This document shows positions 53,913-64,000 of a stretch of 64,000 bases of DNA, piece after piece (position 1 is the first letter of the stretch; each line of letters opens with the position of its first letter). The translations under genes and the position numbers were made by a program. The stretch lies in assembly GCA_002633025.1 (NCBI GenBank), contig NMRB01000946.1, positions 77,849 through 141,848 on the forward strand. Direction: 5' to 3'. The notes below the pieces were generated by a model. It did no database searches. It had not been told where the DNA came from and was given only the letters and a program-made list of their open reading frames with translations. Source of the stretch: Notospermus geniculatus. Taxonomy: Eukaryota > Nemertea > Pilidiophora > Heteronemertea > Lineidae.

Positions 53913-55655
53913 CTTTAGTCCAGACTTGTGAATATAGATTATAGATGGGTTGCAAAGTCTTTCAGTGGTCAAGAGTCGAGAAATACCAGTCTTCTCTTTG
54001 CCTACAGCTGGTGCAGATTACAGGTCTCCTGAAAAAGCACAAATGAAAAGAAAAGTTGAGTGGAAAAGTGTAAAAAAATTTGATTGAGATCCCGGTTTCC
54101 TGTTAATGAGTAGGCAATACGTGGTACAGCAGGGCAGGTTCTGAAAGTGAAGAAGGTGTTACTCTTTACTGTTTAGTGTTGGCCTAGCCCTAGCTACATT
54201 TGTGTAGGCCTATAACGGGGATTAACGGCCTAACTCATGATCCTTTTGTCTGAATACATCTAGCCCATCCCATGCAGATGCATAGGCCTAGCCTAATATG
54301 AAAATGTCCAACGACATGTGAGCGCGCAGCAGCGCATGGTCGGGGGGAGACCCCCCGAACCCCCCCTTTCTGGGGGAAACCCCCAGGCCCCTAGCCTGAT
54401 AATTAGTCCTGGTCAAGTCATTGGGCGCAGTACCAGAAATGCCAGTGCGATATGTTCCCACCAAAATGTTCAGTGAGACCTACGGTGAGACGTACACCAA
54501 ACTGCCCAGTGAGACCTGGAAAGCTTCTGACGTCACGCTTAGCAACGCGCCACATTGCAAATGGCGGCGATCGGTGGAACTGCCCGCGCTTTTAAATCAC
54601 CTTTTTCCGATTCAATCCGTTCATTAAAACAATCGAAAGTGTATTGAGAATATTTTTGAAATATAATGAGCACCTTAACCAATATAAGGGGCACAAACGG
54701 AGAAAGGATAAGTTTAGTAACAACGCTGAATTTGTTCCATCGGGTCTGGAATGTCTCTCTCACCGTGAGAACGTTACAGCGTTTATGGTTATAGCGTGTT
54801 TTGGGCGCCATATTTGTGCCACTCGAATGAAACTCACGGTATAGATTCGCAATGAATTCTGGGTACTTTTCTCTCGCGGGCGCGTGTTGTGTTAAAAGCG
54901 CTTCGCGCGGCATGATACTACTCTACTGGCCTTACCCGGTAGGCCTACTCATCATACTGCTAGGCCCCTACTCTCGTATCAAGTGAGCATGAGTGGGACG
55001 TGCAGCAGTCATCACCTCTTCCTCTCTTCTTTCTCTGTACTGTACTGCACTGTGTAGGCCTACTGTGTATGGCATGTATCATGTGTATGGCATGTATCAT
55101 GTGTAGGGCCTGTGCCTGTGCCTGTGTAGTGTGGACTTGTTTTGGTGGTGGAACTGCCTGCTTTGCTGCTGTAAATGCTGGTTTTGGAATGGATCATACT
55201 CATTCCAAGGGAAAATTTCTGATTAATGTGTACCTTACTTACGTCTGAACTATTCAAAAGGTCCTAGAGAAGCATAAATAATCGAACATTCGCAGATTTA
55301 CGACTTTTAGAAATGAGGAAACCAGTAAAAAATTGATGTAATGCACTGTCACCGCAACAACTGAACCGAAGAGCACCTCTGTTGTAGGTGTGTCATTGCT
55401 ACTTCCGTAAGAAAGTAGTGCACAAAATATACTGCAAATCTAACGTCAAACATTCAATGATTTCTACGAAATGTGATTCTAATAGAGTAAATAACTTCTT
55501 TTGAAGTTATTGGGGTTGTGAAATCAGGTTTTTTGTGCTTAAATCTTTTTAGCGGATGTATACATTATTCTTTGCTGATTCAGCTTAAGGTGCATTGTGG
55601 GTACCGGACCTAGTTGACGCTTCTGCCACTTCCGGTGTCATTGCACGGTGACAAA
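53913..55655. promoter_or_regulatory. Region between head-to-head SARAF and NDUFA11
   Basis: 1.74 kb without a recognisable coding exon. It includes a GGGGGGAGACCCCCCGAACC palindromic phrase (54340-54390) typical of a dispersed repeat, and frames on both strands at 54.4-54.9 kb without family likeness. TAGGCCTA words are dense. Promoters of both genes should be here, but I see no TATA box I would trust. Confidence 0.45.
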
Positions 55656-58600
55656 ATGCAGGAAAAGGATGATAAACCGAAGCCTTTTCCTTATGACAAA
55701 CTGTTTGATACACCTGATGGAGACGACTGTGCTGGAAAAGTAATGAGAGCTTCGGCAATGAGCACATACCTTGGTAATACACCTTGAAAATCATTCAAAA
55801 ACGCCAGCTCTAGGCCGATGACCTGCCACCACACATGCACATCGCATGCACAGGGTTTTGTGTGCAGTGCCTGCGTGCAGTGCAGTGTGCATCCGTGCGT
55901 GCATGGATGATGTGATGTAGAGCAGGTCTGCCGAGGTGCTTGCACAGCAAGCATATTGGCATTTTGGCCAAGACAGTACTGAATCAGTGTCAGTGACTTG
56001 TATGTAGGCAGGGTACTGGCCTGGCTGGGACGTGGGTAGCGCCGCAGCCGCAGCGGTAGGCTAGGGGCTGCGCGTGCGTCGACGGTCATCGGCCTATAGA
56101 TGGATATTCAATGACGTCATCACACGATGTAAACATGCTGCGTGCGCAAATTGGCGCCCTGTTCCACCAATGACGTTACGTCGTTTGACGTGCGCACGCA
56201 AACTGGCGCCGTTGATGACGTCATTTTGTAAACAAAAACAGCAGAATGCAACCCGTCTATATAGGCTACTATATTACTAGGTCTAGGCCTACCGGTGGGG
56301 ACTAGGGCCCTACCCTCATTGCTCATGAGTCATGTCATGACCCTAGGCCCGGTCGTACTAATTTGCGTCGAGCAGCAACCAATTGCGTCCAGTTGCGTCT
56401 AACGCTATAGAGTAATAGACCACTTGCGCAAGTCGACCATACAGCCAGAAGGTGTAAACAAACCTTGGGCCCAGTGCATTGTGAATTGTGCCGACGGTAA
56501 GCACAGGACCCAACTGTACAAATGCATTAGGCCCCCCTAGGGCGAGGTTAATGTTTACACCCTGGGCTGATAAGCGCAAGGGGTCTATACAACACTAATT
56601 TTATTAGGCCTACCGGTAATACAAATGTTCAAATTTGATTTTTGAATTGTAATTCTCCACATTTTTGATTATCTCATCAGAATCGGTCACACTAATTACC
56701 GACCACAACCGTCCACAACAGACCACAACCGTCCACAACCGACCACAAGCGTTTATTACAGTCCACAAGCGTCGAAATGCAATTAGGGGGCCTAGAGGGG
56801 ATTAAAAATGTCATTTTTAGATCCATTTAAAGACATTTGAAAAATGATTCTGCTTTTGGGTACCTAGGCGATGTATTTTTTTGCAACATTGACGTGATTG
56901 ATTGACAGCCAATTTATGGGACGCCTGTTCTTCTAAAATTCTGACTTGTAGATTCTTTAACGAACTTCTTCCACCACATTCTCTTGCAGGTGGCACTGGT
57001 CAGATGCGTGGGAGTCTGAAGCTGTGATTTTATTTTGCTAGGCTAGAATAAAATGAAAAAAAGTTACACAAAAAAAGTTGGACAGGAGACCAGTGTGGTC
57101 TTACTAGGCCTATCAAGGTGGGGAGGGAGGAGAGTCAGTCACCTAGGCCTAATGCACAGAGTTGGGCTTTAATTCTTTTTGTGAGTGAATGGTACTCACG
57201 TTTATCAAAGGGAAAAGCTACTGAAGAGTCTCCTACTAGTGGAAGAAGTTCGTTAAAGAAACTACAAGTTCAGAATTATAGAAGAAAAGGCGCCTCATAG
57301 ATCGATATGCAAATAAGTTGACTGTCAATCATGGCAGTGTTGCAAAAAATTACACCAGGTACCAAAAAGCAGAATTATTTTTCAAATATACAGTAAAATG
57401 GATCTAAAATAACATTTTTAATCCCCTCTAATTGCATTTGAACGCTTGTGGACGGTAATAAACGCTTGTGGTCGGTTGTGGTCTGTTGTGGACGGTTGTG
57501 GTCGGTAATTAGTGTGACCCNGATTTCCCCCCCCAAAACGTTCGAATTGCCCTCTTACATATATTTTGGCCATTGACATCACTTGTTGTTCACAATCTGA
57601 ACGTCAGAGATTAGGCCACTGAAACTAGATGATAAGGTTCTCGTCACCGCCCGCATGCGATTTTGGCCCCGCATCAAAAAAGTTCGTCGTTCATCTTTTA
57701 TAAAAAATCCGCGCCAAAAATCCGCATCTCCTTGCCGACGATCTTTACATCGACTCTCCAGCGCCGCCCGCCGCGTCTGGGTGAGTGAAAAGCCGTCTGC
57801 CGTGATCAAGCTTGCTCGGGGAATCCCACCTACCTCACTTCCAGGTGTTGTTTGCCAGATCCTCGGCATGCATTCAGTGTACATGATATGGTACTGTGGT
57901 ATCCGGGTTGTTGATATCGATTTTCTGACGATGTGTCAGAGGGGCGGAAGCCTCGTTCTGAACACTATTGTCTGATTCTCACGGCACGTGGTGGATGAAA
58001 GATGAAAGTTGACGAAATTCCCTCACTGATTTTTGGAAATTGGTTGACGAGAACCTTATCATCTAGTTTCAGTGGCCTTAGAGAACGATTCGCAATCTCG
58101 TGCCCAGATCTAGGCCTACCCCTAGGCCTAGGTAGGCTACCTCTCATCCGAGGATATCTCTGGCATGGCAAGGGCTGCGACCTGACCAAAATTTCTGGTC
58201 AACCGCTGGCAGCCTGCCAAAATGTTTGTTTCACACAATATTTCGTTCTTCGATGACTGAAAAGTAGCATATAGGGGGGGGCCTATGCCTAAAAAGCCAT
58301 ATAGCCCTAGGCCTAATGCACCCAAACCACGAAGTTGTTTGAGTATTAGGCCTAGAGCAATTTCAAACGAATAGTTTAGTTGGGAACATCAAGCCGCGGG
58401 TATCAGCTTCGGTGTGAGACGCCTCAAAATTAGTAATCGCGCATGCACAGTATTCCTGAAGTCGTCAGCCCTTTCCAGTGGTGTTGTAGGAACGTAAACC
58501 CACTGGTGACTGGGGACGAGTTTGAACGATTCGTGCCAAATTCAATGGCTGCCCGAAGGTTGCCAAAAGCTTCCGAGTCGAAGACGATTGTTGTTGTTCA

Positions 58601-60186
58601 GTTCATATCGCACCTGGGATACAAAGGACGTGATTTCAAGGCATTTGGTTGTTATCATTGACTCACTCTTCATGCCAATTCACTGTAAAAAAATTTTTTT
58701 AAAAAAAAGCCTCCCCCTACCCACCTCCTCCCCGAGAAAAGGACGATCACCATTTTTTTTTATGTGGCCTTATTGGCATTGGCCAAGTACTGAATCAGTG
58801 TCAGTGACTTGTATGTAGGCAGGGTACTGGCGTGGGACGTGGGTAGCGCCGCAGCGGTAGGCTAGGGGCTGCGTCATCGGCCTACTACCGGTGGTGACTA
58901 GGGCCCTACCCTAGGCCTACTCATCTTTTTCTGCTGCAAGTCCGTCTGTGTCTACTCTTGGCCTAGCAGTACAGTAGAGCCATTCCCATTAGCTAGCACT
59001 GCGGTGGCAGCCTACTGTAACCCCCCCCCCCTCCGCGAGGCAGGCCAAGGCCAATCCCAATGGAATGCCTTAGTTCATGAGTTTATAGTAGGCCTACCGG
59101 TAGGGCCTATAAGAATAGGCTGAGGGCAAATTCAATAGCTAGGCCAAAAAGGCCTAGGCCTAATTTGTGATTTCACTTCCCATGAACAAATATGAAATTA
59201 ATTTATTTTTTAGCATACTAGTGGGCCTAGGCTACCTTCACCTCGTAGCCTGATTGCTGTCATTATGTGGGCCTACTGGCAACATTTATGTGTTTGTTCC
59301 ACTTCATTCCATTCCAGGTTTCGTATTGGGTGGTCTTGATCTCATAGGCTATTCAAAGCCGGCAACCTTCACGGCAGGTGCAGTCAGAGCGAGCACTTTT
59401 CTTGTGCCTGCAGGTAAGTCATTCTCAGTGACTAGCCTACATGCTCCCAAACGATTTGGAATAATCAGCAAGAACAATGGGTTTACTTACTTAAACAAAG
59501 TGAAGCACATACGTATACATTCCTAAGACAGATCCTTGCTTACTTCTCCTTTCCTCTCTTTATTCTCTTCGCTATCTCCACTCATCATAAAGTTTATTGT
59601 ACTTCATCCTATGTAACATCATGTTATACGGACCAATAAACATAATTTGAATTTGAATTTGAATTTTATATGTAACTCTATTGCATATTTCTTCAGCTGC
59701 TGTTGGAGCTGTGTACAGCACTGGCACCTGCTTATCAGCAAAAATCACTGGTTATGATGACGGCATCAATCACTTTGTTGGAGGCTGTGCTGCTGGTACA
59801 ATTCTTGGGGTCAGAGGTAAGCACACATGTCTGTTTCCAAACTAAGACATGTAATATCGACAGCTTTTGTTAGGAGAAAAGTTAAGTAGCTTTTTGGTCC
59901 AGCTGAGTATCAGGGCAACTTGACAGATCAGGTCTTACTACCGATAATTCATTTCTACTTTGACAAATTGACCTCTCATTTTTCAGTGAAGAGTGTGCTA
60001 GCTGGGTCCCTATGGTGTGCAGTACTTGGAGCAGGTGGCTATATTGCAAAAAAAATGTACATTGAGGATATCTATGTCATAAGGCCCCGTAAGAGACACT
60101 TTCCAGATCAGGGGACATTTCATCATTATCATGGAACTTATGACCCATGGAGAAAGGAAATAAAAGAACCAGTGTATAAACAATAG
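55656..60186 (+). CDS. NDUFA11: NADH dehydrogenase (complex I) 1 alpha subcomplex subunit 11, complete, 4 exons
   Basis: Accessory subunit (B14.7) of mitochondrial complex I, inner membrane, Tim17-like four-helix fold. Exons: 55656-55773, 59318-59413, 59697-59816, 59987-60186; all introns interrupt after the first codon base and the frame joins to 177 residues. Hallmarks: FDTPDGDDCAGKVMRAS at the N-terminus, GFVLGGLDLIGYSKP, GAVRASTFLVPA, VGAVYSTGTCLSAKI, HFVGGCAAGTILGVR, LAGSLWCAVLGAGGYIAKK, and a C-terminal FHHYHGTYDPWRKE tail. It is longer than the 141-residue human protein, with the extra length mostly at the C-terminus. Intron 1 (3.5 kb) is full of repeats. A polyadenylation signal is at 60326. 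Confidence 0.95.
55953..56095 (+). repeat. Direct repeat in NDUFA11 intron 1, copy 1
   Basis: ATTGGCATTTTGGCCAAGAC, then TACTGAATCAGTGTCAGTGAC and GTGGGTAGCGCCGCAGCCGC. The same order recurs at 58771-58885. Copy 1 carries small extra segments. Confidence 0.75.
56685..57519. mobile_element. 835-bp foldback element with ~280-bp inverted arms
   Basis: The left begins GGTCACACTAATTACCGACC; the right ends with its reverse complement. The outer ~75 bp of each arm is itself a tandem of CCACAACCGTCCACAAC phrases. The arms keep pairing through the GCAATTAGAGGGG-type block, TGCAACA and CTTTAACGAACTTCTTCCAC (56970 / 57240). The ~270-bp loop has no transposase. It is in NDUFA11 intron 1. Confidence 0.88.
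57612..58079. mobile_element. ~470-bp element with ~36-bp inverted ends
   Basis: GGCCACTGAAACTAGATGAT (57614) through GGTTCTCGTCA pairs with its reverse complement at 58043-58078. The inside has no recognisable coding sequence. It is in NDUFA11 intron 1. Confidence 0.65.
58771..58885 (+). repeat. Direct repeat in NDUFA11 intron 1, copy 2
   Basis: Partner of 55953-56095. Shared flanking phrases (GGTGACTAGGGCCCTACCCT at 58892 and a variant at 56294) show that the duplication once extended further. Confidence 0.75.
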
Positions 60187-60325
60187 ATTGTGTGTTTTGT
60201 GTTGTTTGATGTATTATAATGCAACATTCTCATAACAAACTTTGTCAGAATTGTTCAATCTGAATAATGTGGTTCATACACTGTGTGGATGATATGAGAA
60301 TAAGTGCTCTTGTAGATAAGTTGTT

Positions 60326-60331
60326 AATAAA
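60326..60331 (+). promoter_or_regulatory. Polyadenylation signal of NDUFA11
   Basis: AATAAA lies 140 bp after the NDUFA11 stop codon, followed within 25 bp by a GT-rich stretch (GTACAAGTTGTAG). Confidence 0.75.
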
Positions 60332-60813
60332 TTCCACATGATTGTACAAGTTGTAGCTTCTTTACATCTATTTGTCTCTTTTCACCAGCAGTTAAAGATA
60401 ATGTATCACGACTTCATTGTTTACATTCAATGTTTGTAAACATGGATGTTTACATTGTTATTTTGGACTTTTGGGACATGCCTACCCACAAAATGAATAC
60501 TTTTGGAATCGACAGAATTTCTAGAGAGGCATGCCACCAACAAATTACAAGACAAAGAAAGCCTGGACATCAACAAACAAAATGTAAATAATGAATTTCG
60601 CGGCCCGCGAAAATACCCGTGATACATTATGTTTAAGAGATATCCAGAGACAATAATGGACATGGTACATGTAATCGTCACCTCTCAATTTTTTGTTTTA
60701 TGCCCAGTTGGGCCTTCAAATCATGTGTCGGAGGCTTTGCACAAAGTTGGTGGAGACTTTTACACTTCAGTGCACTGTCAAGGTATAAAGATGCCGTACC
60801 ACTGAAGGGACAT

Positions 60814-60920
60814 GGGGCCCGTTTCATAAAGTGACTTAAGTTAATGGTACCATTAACTCCAATGCATTTTCCATTTGGTTAACGGTACCATTAGCTAAAG
60901 ACACTTTATGAAACAGGCCC
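60814..60920. mobile_element. ~107-bp palindromic MITE (GGGCCCGTTTCATAAAG type)
   Basis: GGGCCCGTTTCATAAAGTG pairs with CACTTTATGAAACAGGCCC; TTAATGGTACCATTAAC and GGTTAACGGTACCATTAGC continue the fold. This short element type is widespread in marine invertebrate genomes (general knowledge, not checked). Confidence 0.85.
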
Positions 60921-63900
60921 ATCGTCAATATGGTTGAGGAATGAAGAACTGCAAAACAAGGAGCAAATAACTTGCATTATATTATGTTCATTTATTTTTC
61001 AAATATTTATAACATTCAGATGCAGCTTTCCATTTTCTGTAGAAAATCTTCATATCAATGTTTAATACAACCATTGTCGGTCCCACGAGTTGCAAAAGTT
61101 GATTGGTTCAATGCGTAACAAACCATGAATTGTACAGTCACTTTAACTCATTCAACACCATAATAAGGTCATTTTCAATGCTGTTCTATGCCGAGTGAAA
61201 TATATATATATGACTAAACTTTGGAGGATTATCCTCCAAACAGCAAAAAAGAACCAAACTGGTGTTGAATGGGCTAATTTCCTCCCCTACCTATGCTTCA
61301 AATAGTGCCTATCAAATCGTTTGATTCTAACATACTCTGGTGCAGTACTCGGCCAAATTCAAACAAATCTAAGATTCTCCCTCTTTTGTGCACACTACTG
61401 TGTTATGTCGACTAGGCCCAATGAATCAATGAGGCCATGATGCAAAAGGAAATAAGCCCAAGCACAATAGGTGGAGAAATCATGGACAAACGAAAATCAC
61501 AGTCATTCATTCTAATACGCTTACTAAGAAAAACACAAGAAACACACTTCGCCACCAGTTCATTATCTGGTTTTGCAGCAATGAACTTTTTTTTCACATA
61601 ACAAGATGTCCTTACTGAGATGGAAGAAAACTGCACAGAAAACTTGATACCAAAACAAATCATGTAGAACTAAGACAACAAAGACACAACCAAGACAAGA
61701 GACACACAAAAATCATGATATCAGAAATCATGATATCAGAACAGAGTGGAACATCCTTTCCATATGAACACTGAAAATTAATCCACTTGACATTACAAGG
61801 GTTCATTTCTGACAATTAATTCGTTTAAGTAGCAATGATCTAGAATCAGTGCTTCACGTAAAAGATGGGCGCAATCACGCAAAATTGCATCGAGGAGCGC
61901 GGTCATCCTTGAAGTTCCGGCACGAGTGTGAACAGCTCTCCTTCACGAGTGAACAGCTCTCCTCAACCCTTTGAGGAGCTCAACTGATTGAGCTCCTGCA
62001 GATTTCAAACGCGAAGCACTGTAGAATGTCAGAAAAGTAATTCCCCTGTGCTTTTGAACTTCACAATTTCTGCGAAGGAAAAACACCCACCACATGTCAA
62101 TTTAGTGGCAAGGGTAGAGAATCACTCAGTTGTGAAAGTTGAAAAATTAATGAATCTGCAAAGGAACAGACTGATACCCAGGTTTAAAAAATCCAAGAAG
62201 CCTGTTGATCGCAAATGGCACAGCAATAATGTCACCCTTTGTTCTCGTCAACTTTCCACACAATGTTTGACATTGACTGTGGTCATTCTGGACTCCTCAC
62301 TTTGCTGTCAAAGACAAGGATTGACTGATGACAGCTAGCATCTTATTTCTGTCCATGAATGCACATCAGACACATCCACCCCAACACTTAACACAGAACC
62401 AACAATTATGATAAACAAGAACGTAGAACTAAGTTTTCAAGTGCACACTCTTCAGGTGTATTTGCATAGAAAAATACATTTTTAGGTAGCACAATACTAT
62501 TTTGATATACATCTCTGAATTCACCCATGACTGATTTCTATTCTAAGCCAACTGATCCCAATCACACTTCTCAAATATGCTGCACTAAGATGTAAAACCA
62601 TGAACTCCATAAACATGTAGAATATTCCTGTACATCCACAAGTATGTACAAGACTAATTTCAACCTTCATTCCAGTTCTAACACCCTTAAAAACTGAATG
62701 CTGCTTATTTCGACACAGCCAGAGGAACCATGCCACCCTTTGATTTTCCAACGTTCCTGCTTTCGTTTGGTTTCTAACTTCCCTTTACAGCCAACAGCAA
62801 ACTTTGGTATGGTTTTCTCTTATAGGTGGATGTAGCTCCCAGAATCCACCATGATTGACCAACTTCTTGGTAGATTAATTGATCAATATGAAATTGAACA
62901 CAGATAATAAACATTGTGGTTTGTACATAATTTTTTGTAGAGGAAGTTTAGTGAACTACAAACACCATAAAACAGGAATGGGTTTCTTGCCCGACAAGCA
63001 TTCCAATCACTCCTACCCTCGCTGAAGACAGTGAAGCCAAAGGGTGAAGTGACCGTAGGCACAGATATGTCAAGGTGGGAATGGGCAGACAAACCATTTG
63101 ACATTATTACCAGTTATACTTTGTACTTTTGTGTGATTATGGTATGGTAACATGCAAAGGAGATGGTGACACATCTAAAATCACAGCAAAGCAACAGGTG
63201 ACTGGTTCACATCTAGGAGAAAAACAACAGAATCGTATTCTAAGAATCTTACATACGGAATCATATTCTAAGAATCTTATGTACAAATCGTTCATCAGTA
63301 AGTAAACCGCATACCTTCATAAAGCAACTGCTTTTATATCTAATCTGTATTCATCTACTCACTCATCACAGTTAACCACCCTCAAAAATGGCATATGTCA
63401 AAAGTAAACACTGAGCATCAGGCAGCTCTACGAAGCGAGCACAATCATCGACGTAATCAAACATGCTGAACTTTGTGAAATATGTGAAGACTTTGAAATG
63501 AAGACCAATGAAGAATGAGATCAACCCCTTCTGCTGGAAGCAACCTTCTTGCAGGTGTGGTTTGGAAACTGATCATTTCCTGTCATACCAGCAGGTGACT
63601 GACTGACTGTGGAACATCTCTTTAAGGTACCACATACAATTCAAGCTAACCTGTTCAATTCAGTTCACTGCGAATTGATGTGTATAGTTTGTACCACCCG
63701 CTGCAAATATTGTTCTTGAAACTCGAGGAAAATTAATTACCGGTATAGCTAACAACACTTCTTGTGAAATCCTAGTGAATACTCAACATGCGCAAACAAA
63801 CTGAAAAAAAAAACGTTGTCAAAAGTGTCATACTGCCCTTTTTTACTTTTTTTTGAGATTATAAGGCAATGTTACAGAAGTAACACACACACCACTTCAG

Positions 63901-64000
63901 TTTGTATACACCAAGTGAAGCTAGTCACATGCTAAGAAAAGCCACAGCACAAACCTTGTTGAAAAATACATGTACCAGTAGCTTAAAGAATGAAAATTAA

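Larger units (their letters stand above)
60187..64000. other. Gene-free stretch at right end, possible 3' UTR
   Basis: NDUFA11 3' UTR ends near its AATAAA at 60326. Beyond it no coding exon is visible. TTTATT at 60991-60996 is an AATAAA on the minus strand, and the AT-rich, ORF-poor 3 kb to its right would suit a long 3' UTR of a minus-strand gene past the window edge; this is a guess. Short local duplications occur near 61703, 61924 and 63228. Confidence 0.4.

Noticed and set aside
54340-54400. C/G-rich palindrome resembling a hairpin terminator
   Set aside because: In an animal genome this is more likely part of a dispersed repeat; no Pol III gene precedes it.
1-64000. CRISPR arrays, bacterial operons, rRNA genes
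   Set aside because: Split genes and animal tRNA-Sec exclude a prokaryote; the tandem repeats at 1748 and 24665 have no spacers; no rRNA-like stretch seen.

Overview
This is eukaryotic, intron-rich genomic DNA from an animal. Every multi-exon gene uses GT-AG introns with animal-type splice sites, and one intron uses GC-AG. The window carries a selenocysteine tRNA, SARAF, NDUFA11, GTF3C3, a Kv channel and a KCNE-like subunit. Together with many short foldback transposons, recurring TAGGCCTA and ACATGTACATGTA words, and heavy allelic-looking duplication, this suggests a highly polymorphic marine invertebrate. A deuterostome (echinoderm, hemichordate or amphioxus) is my best guess; that is an inference, not proven.

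Layout. From 1 to 25 kb I see no recognisable gene. It holds a CRE-rich tandem duplication (1.3-2.4 kb), foldback elements (8.0, 10.4, 12.1 and 24.0 kb), an ~0.9 kb near-identical duplication flanking an assembly gap (21.0-22.9 kb) and a 20-bp minisatellite (24.7 kb). At 25.6-26.5 kb a single exon carries the whole membrane part of a Kv channel, but its T1 domain is not in view. From 31.3 to 36.6 kb (minus strand) lies a complete SLC38-type amino acid transporter with two same-length alternative copies of exon 3. Inside its first intron, on the plus strand, is a tRNA-Sec with an external TATA box. Head-to-head with it is GTF3C3 (37.4-46.5 kb, 23 exons, complete), the TFIIIC TPR subunit, disturbed by duplicated exon blocks and N bases. 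A single-exon KCNE-like gene follows at 48.4 kb. SARAF (minus, 51.4-53.9 kb, 7 exons) and NDUFA11 (plus, 55.7-60.2 kb, 4 exons) form a second head-to-head pair. The last 3.8 kb has no gene and may be the 3' UTR of a minus-strand gene beyond the edge.

No operon logic applies. The genes are unrelated housekeeping genes (Pol III transcription, complex I, store-operated calcium control) plus membrane transport and channel genes. The best candidates for new biology are the mutually exclusive exons of the SLC38-like transporter, the invertebrate-looking KCNE gene, the tRNA-Sec nested in a transporter intron, and a filled-site/empty-site pair that shows recent mobility of a 245-bp foldback element.

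All exon boundaries were worked out by eye from splice signals, reading frame and family knowledge. No search was run.
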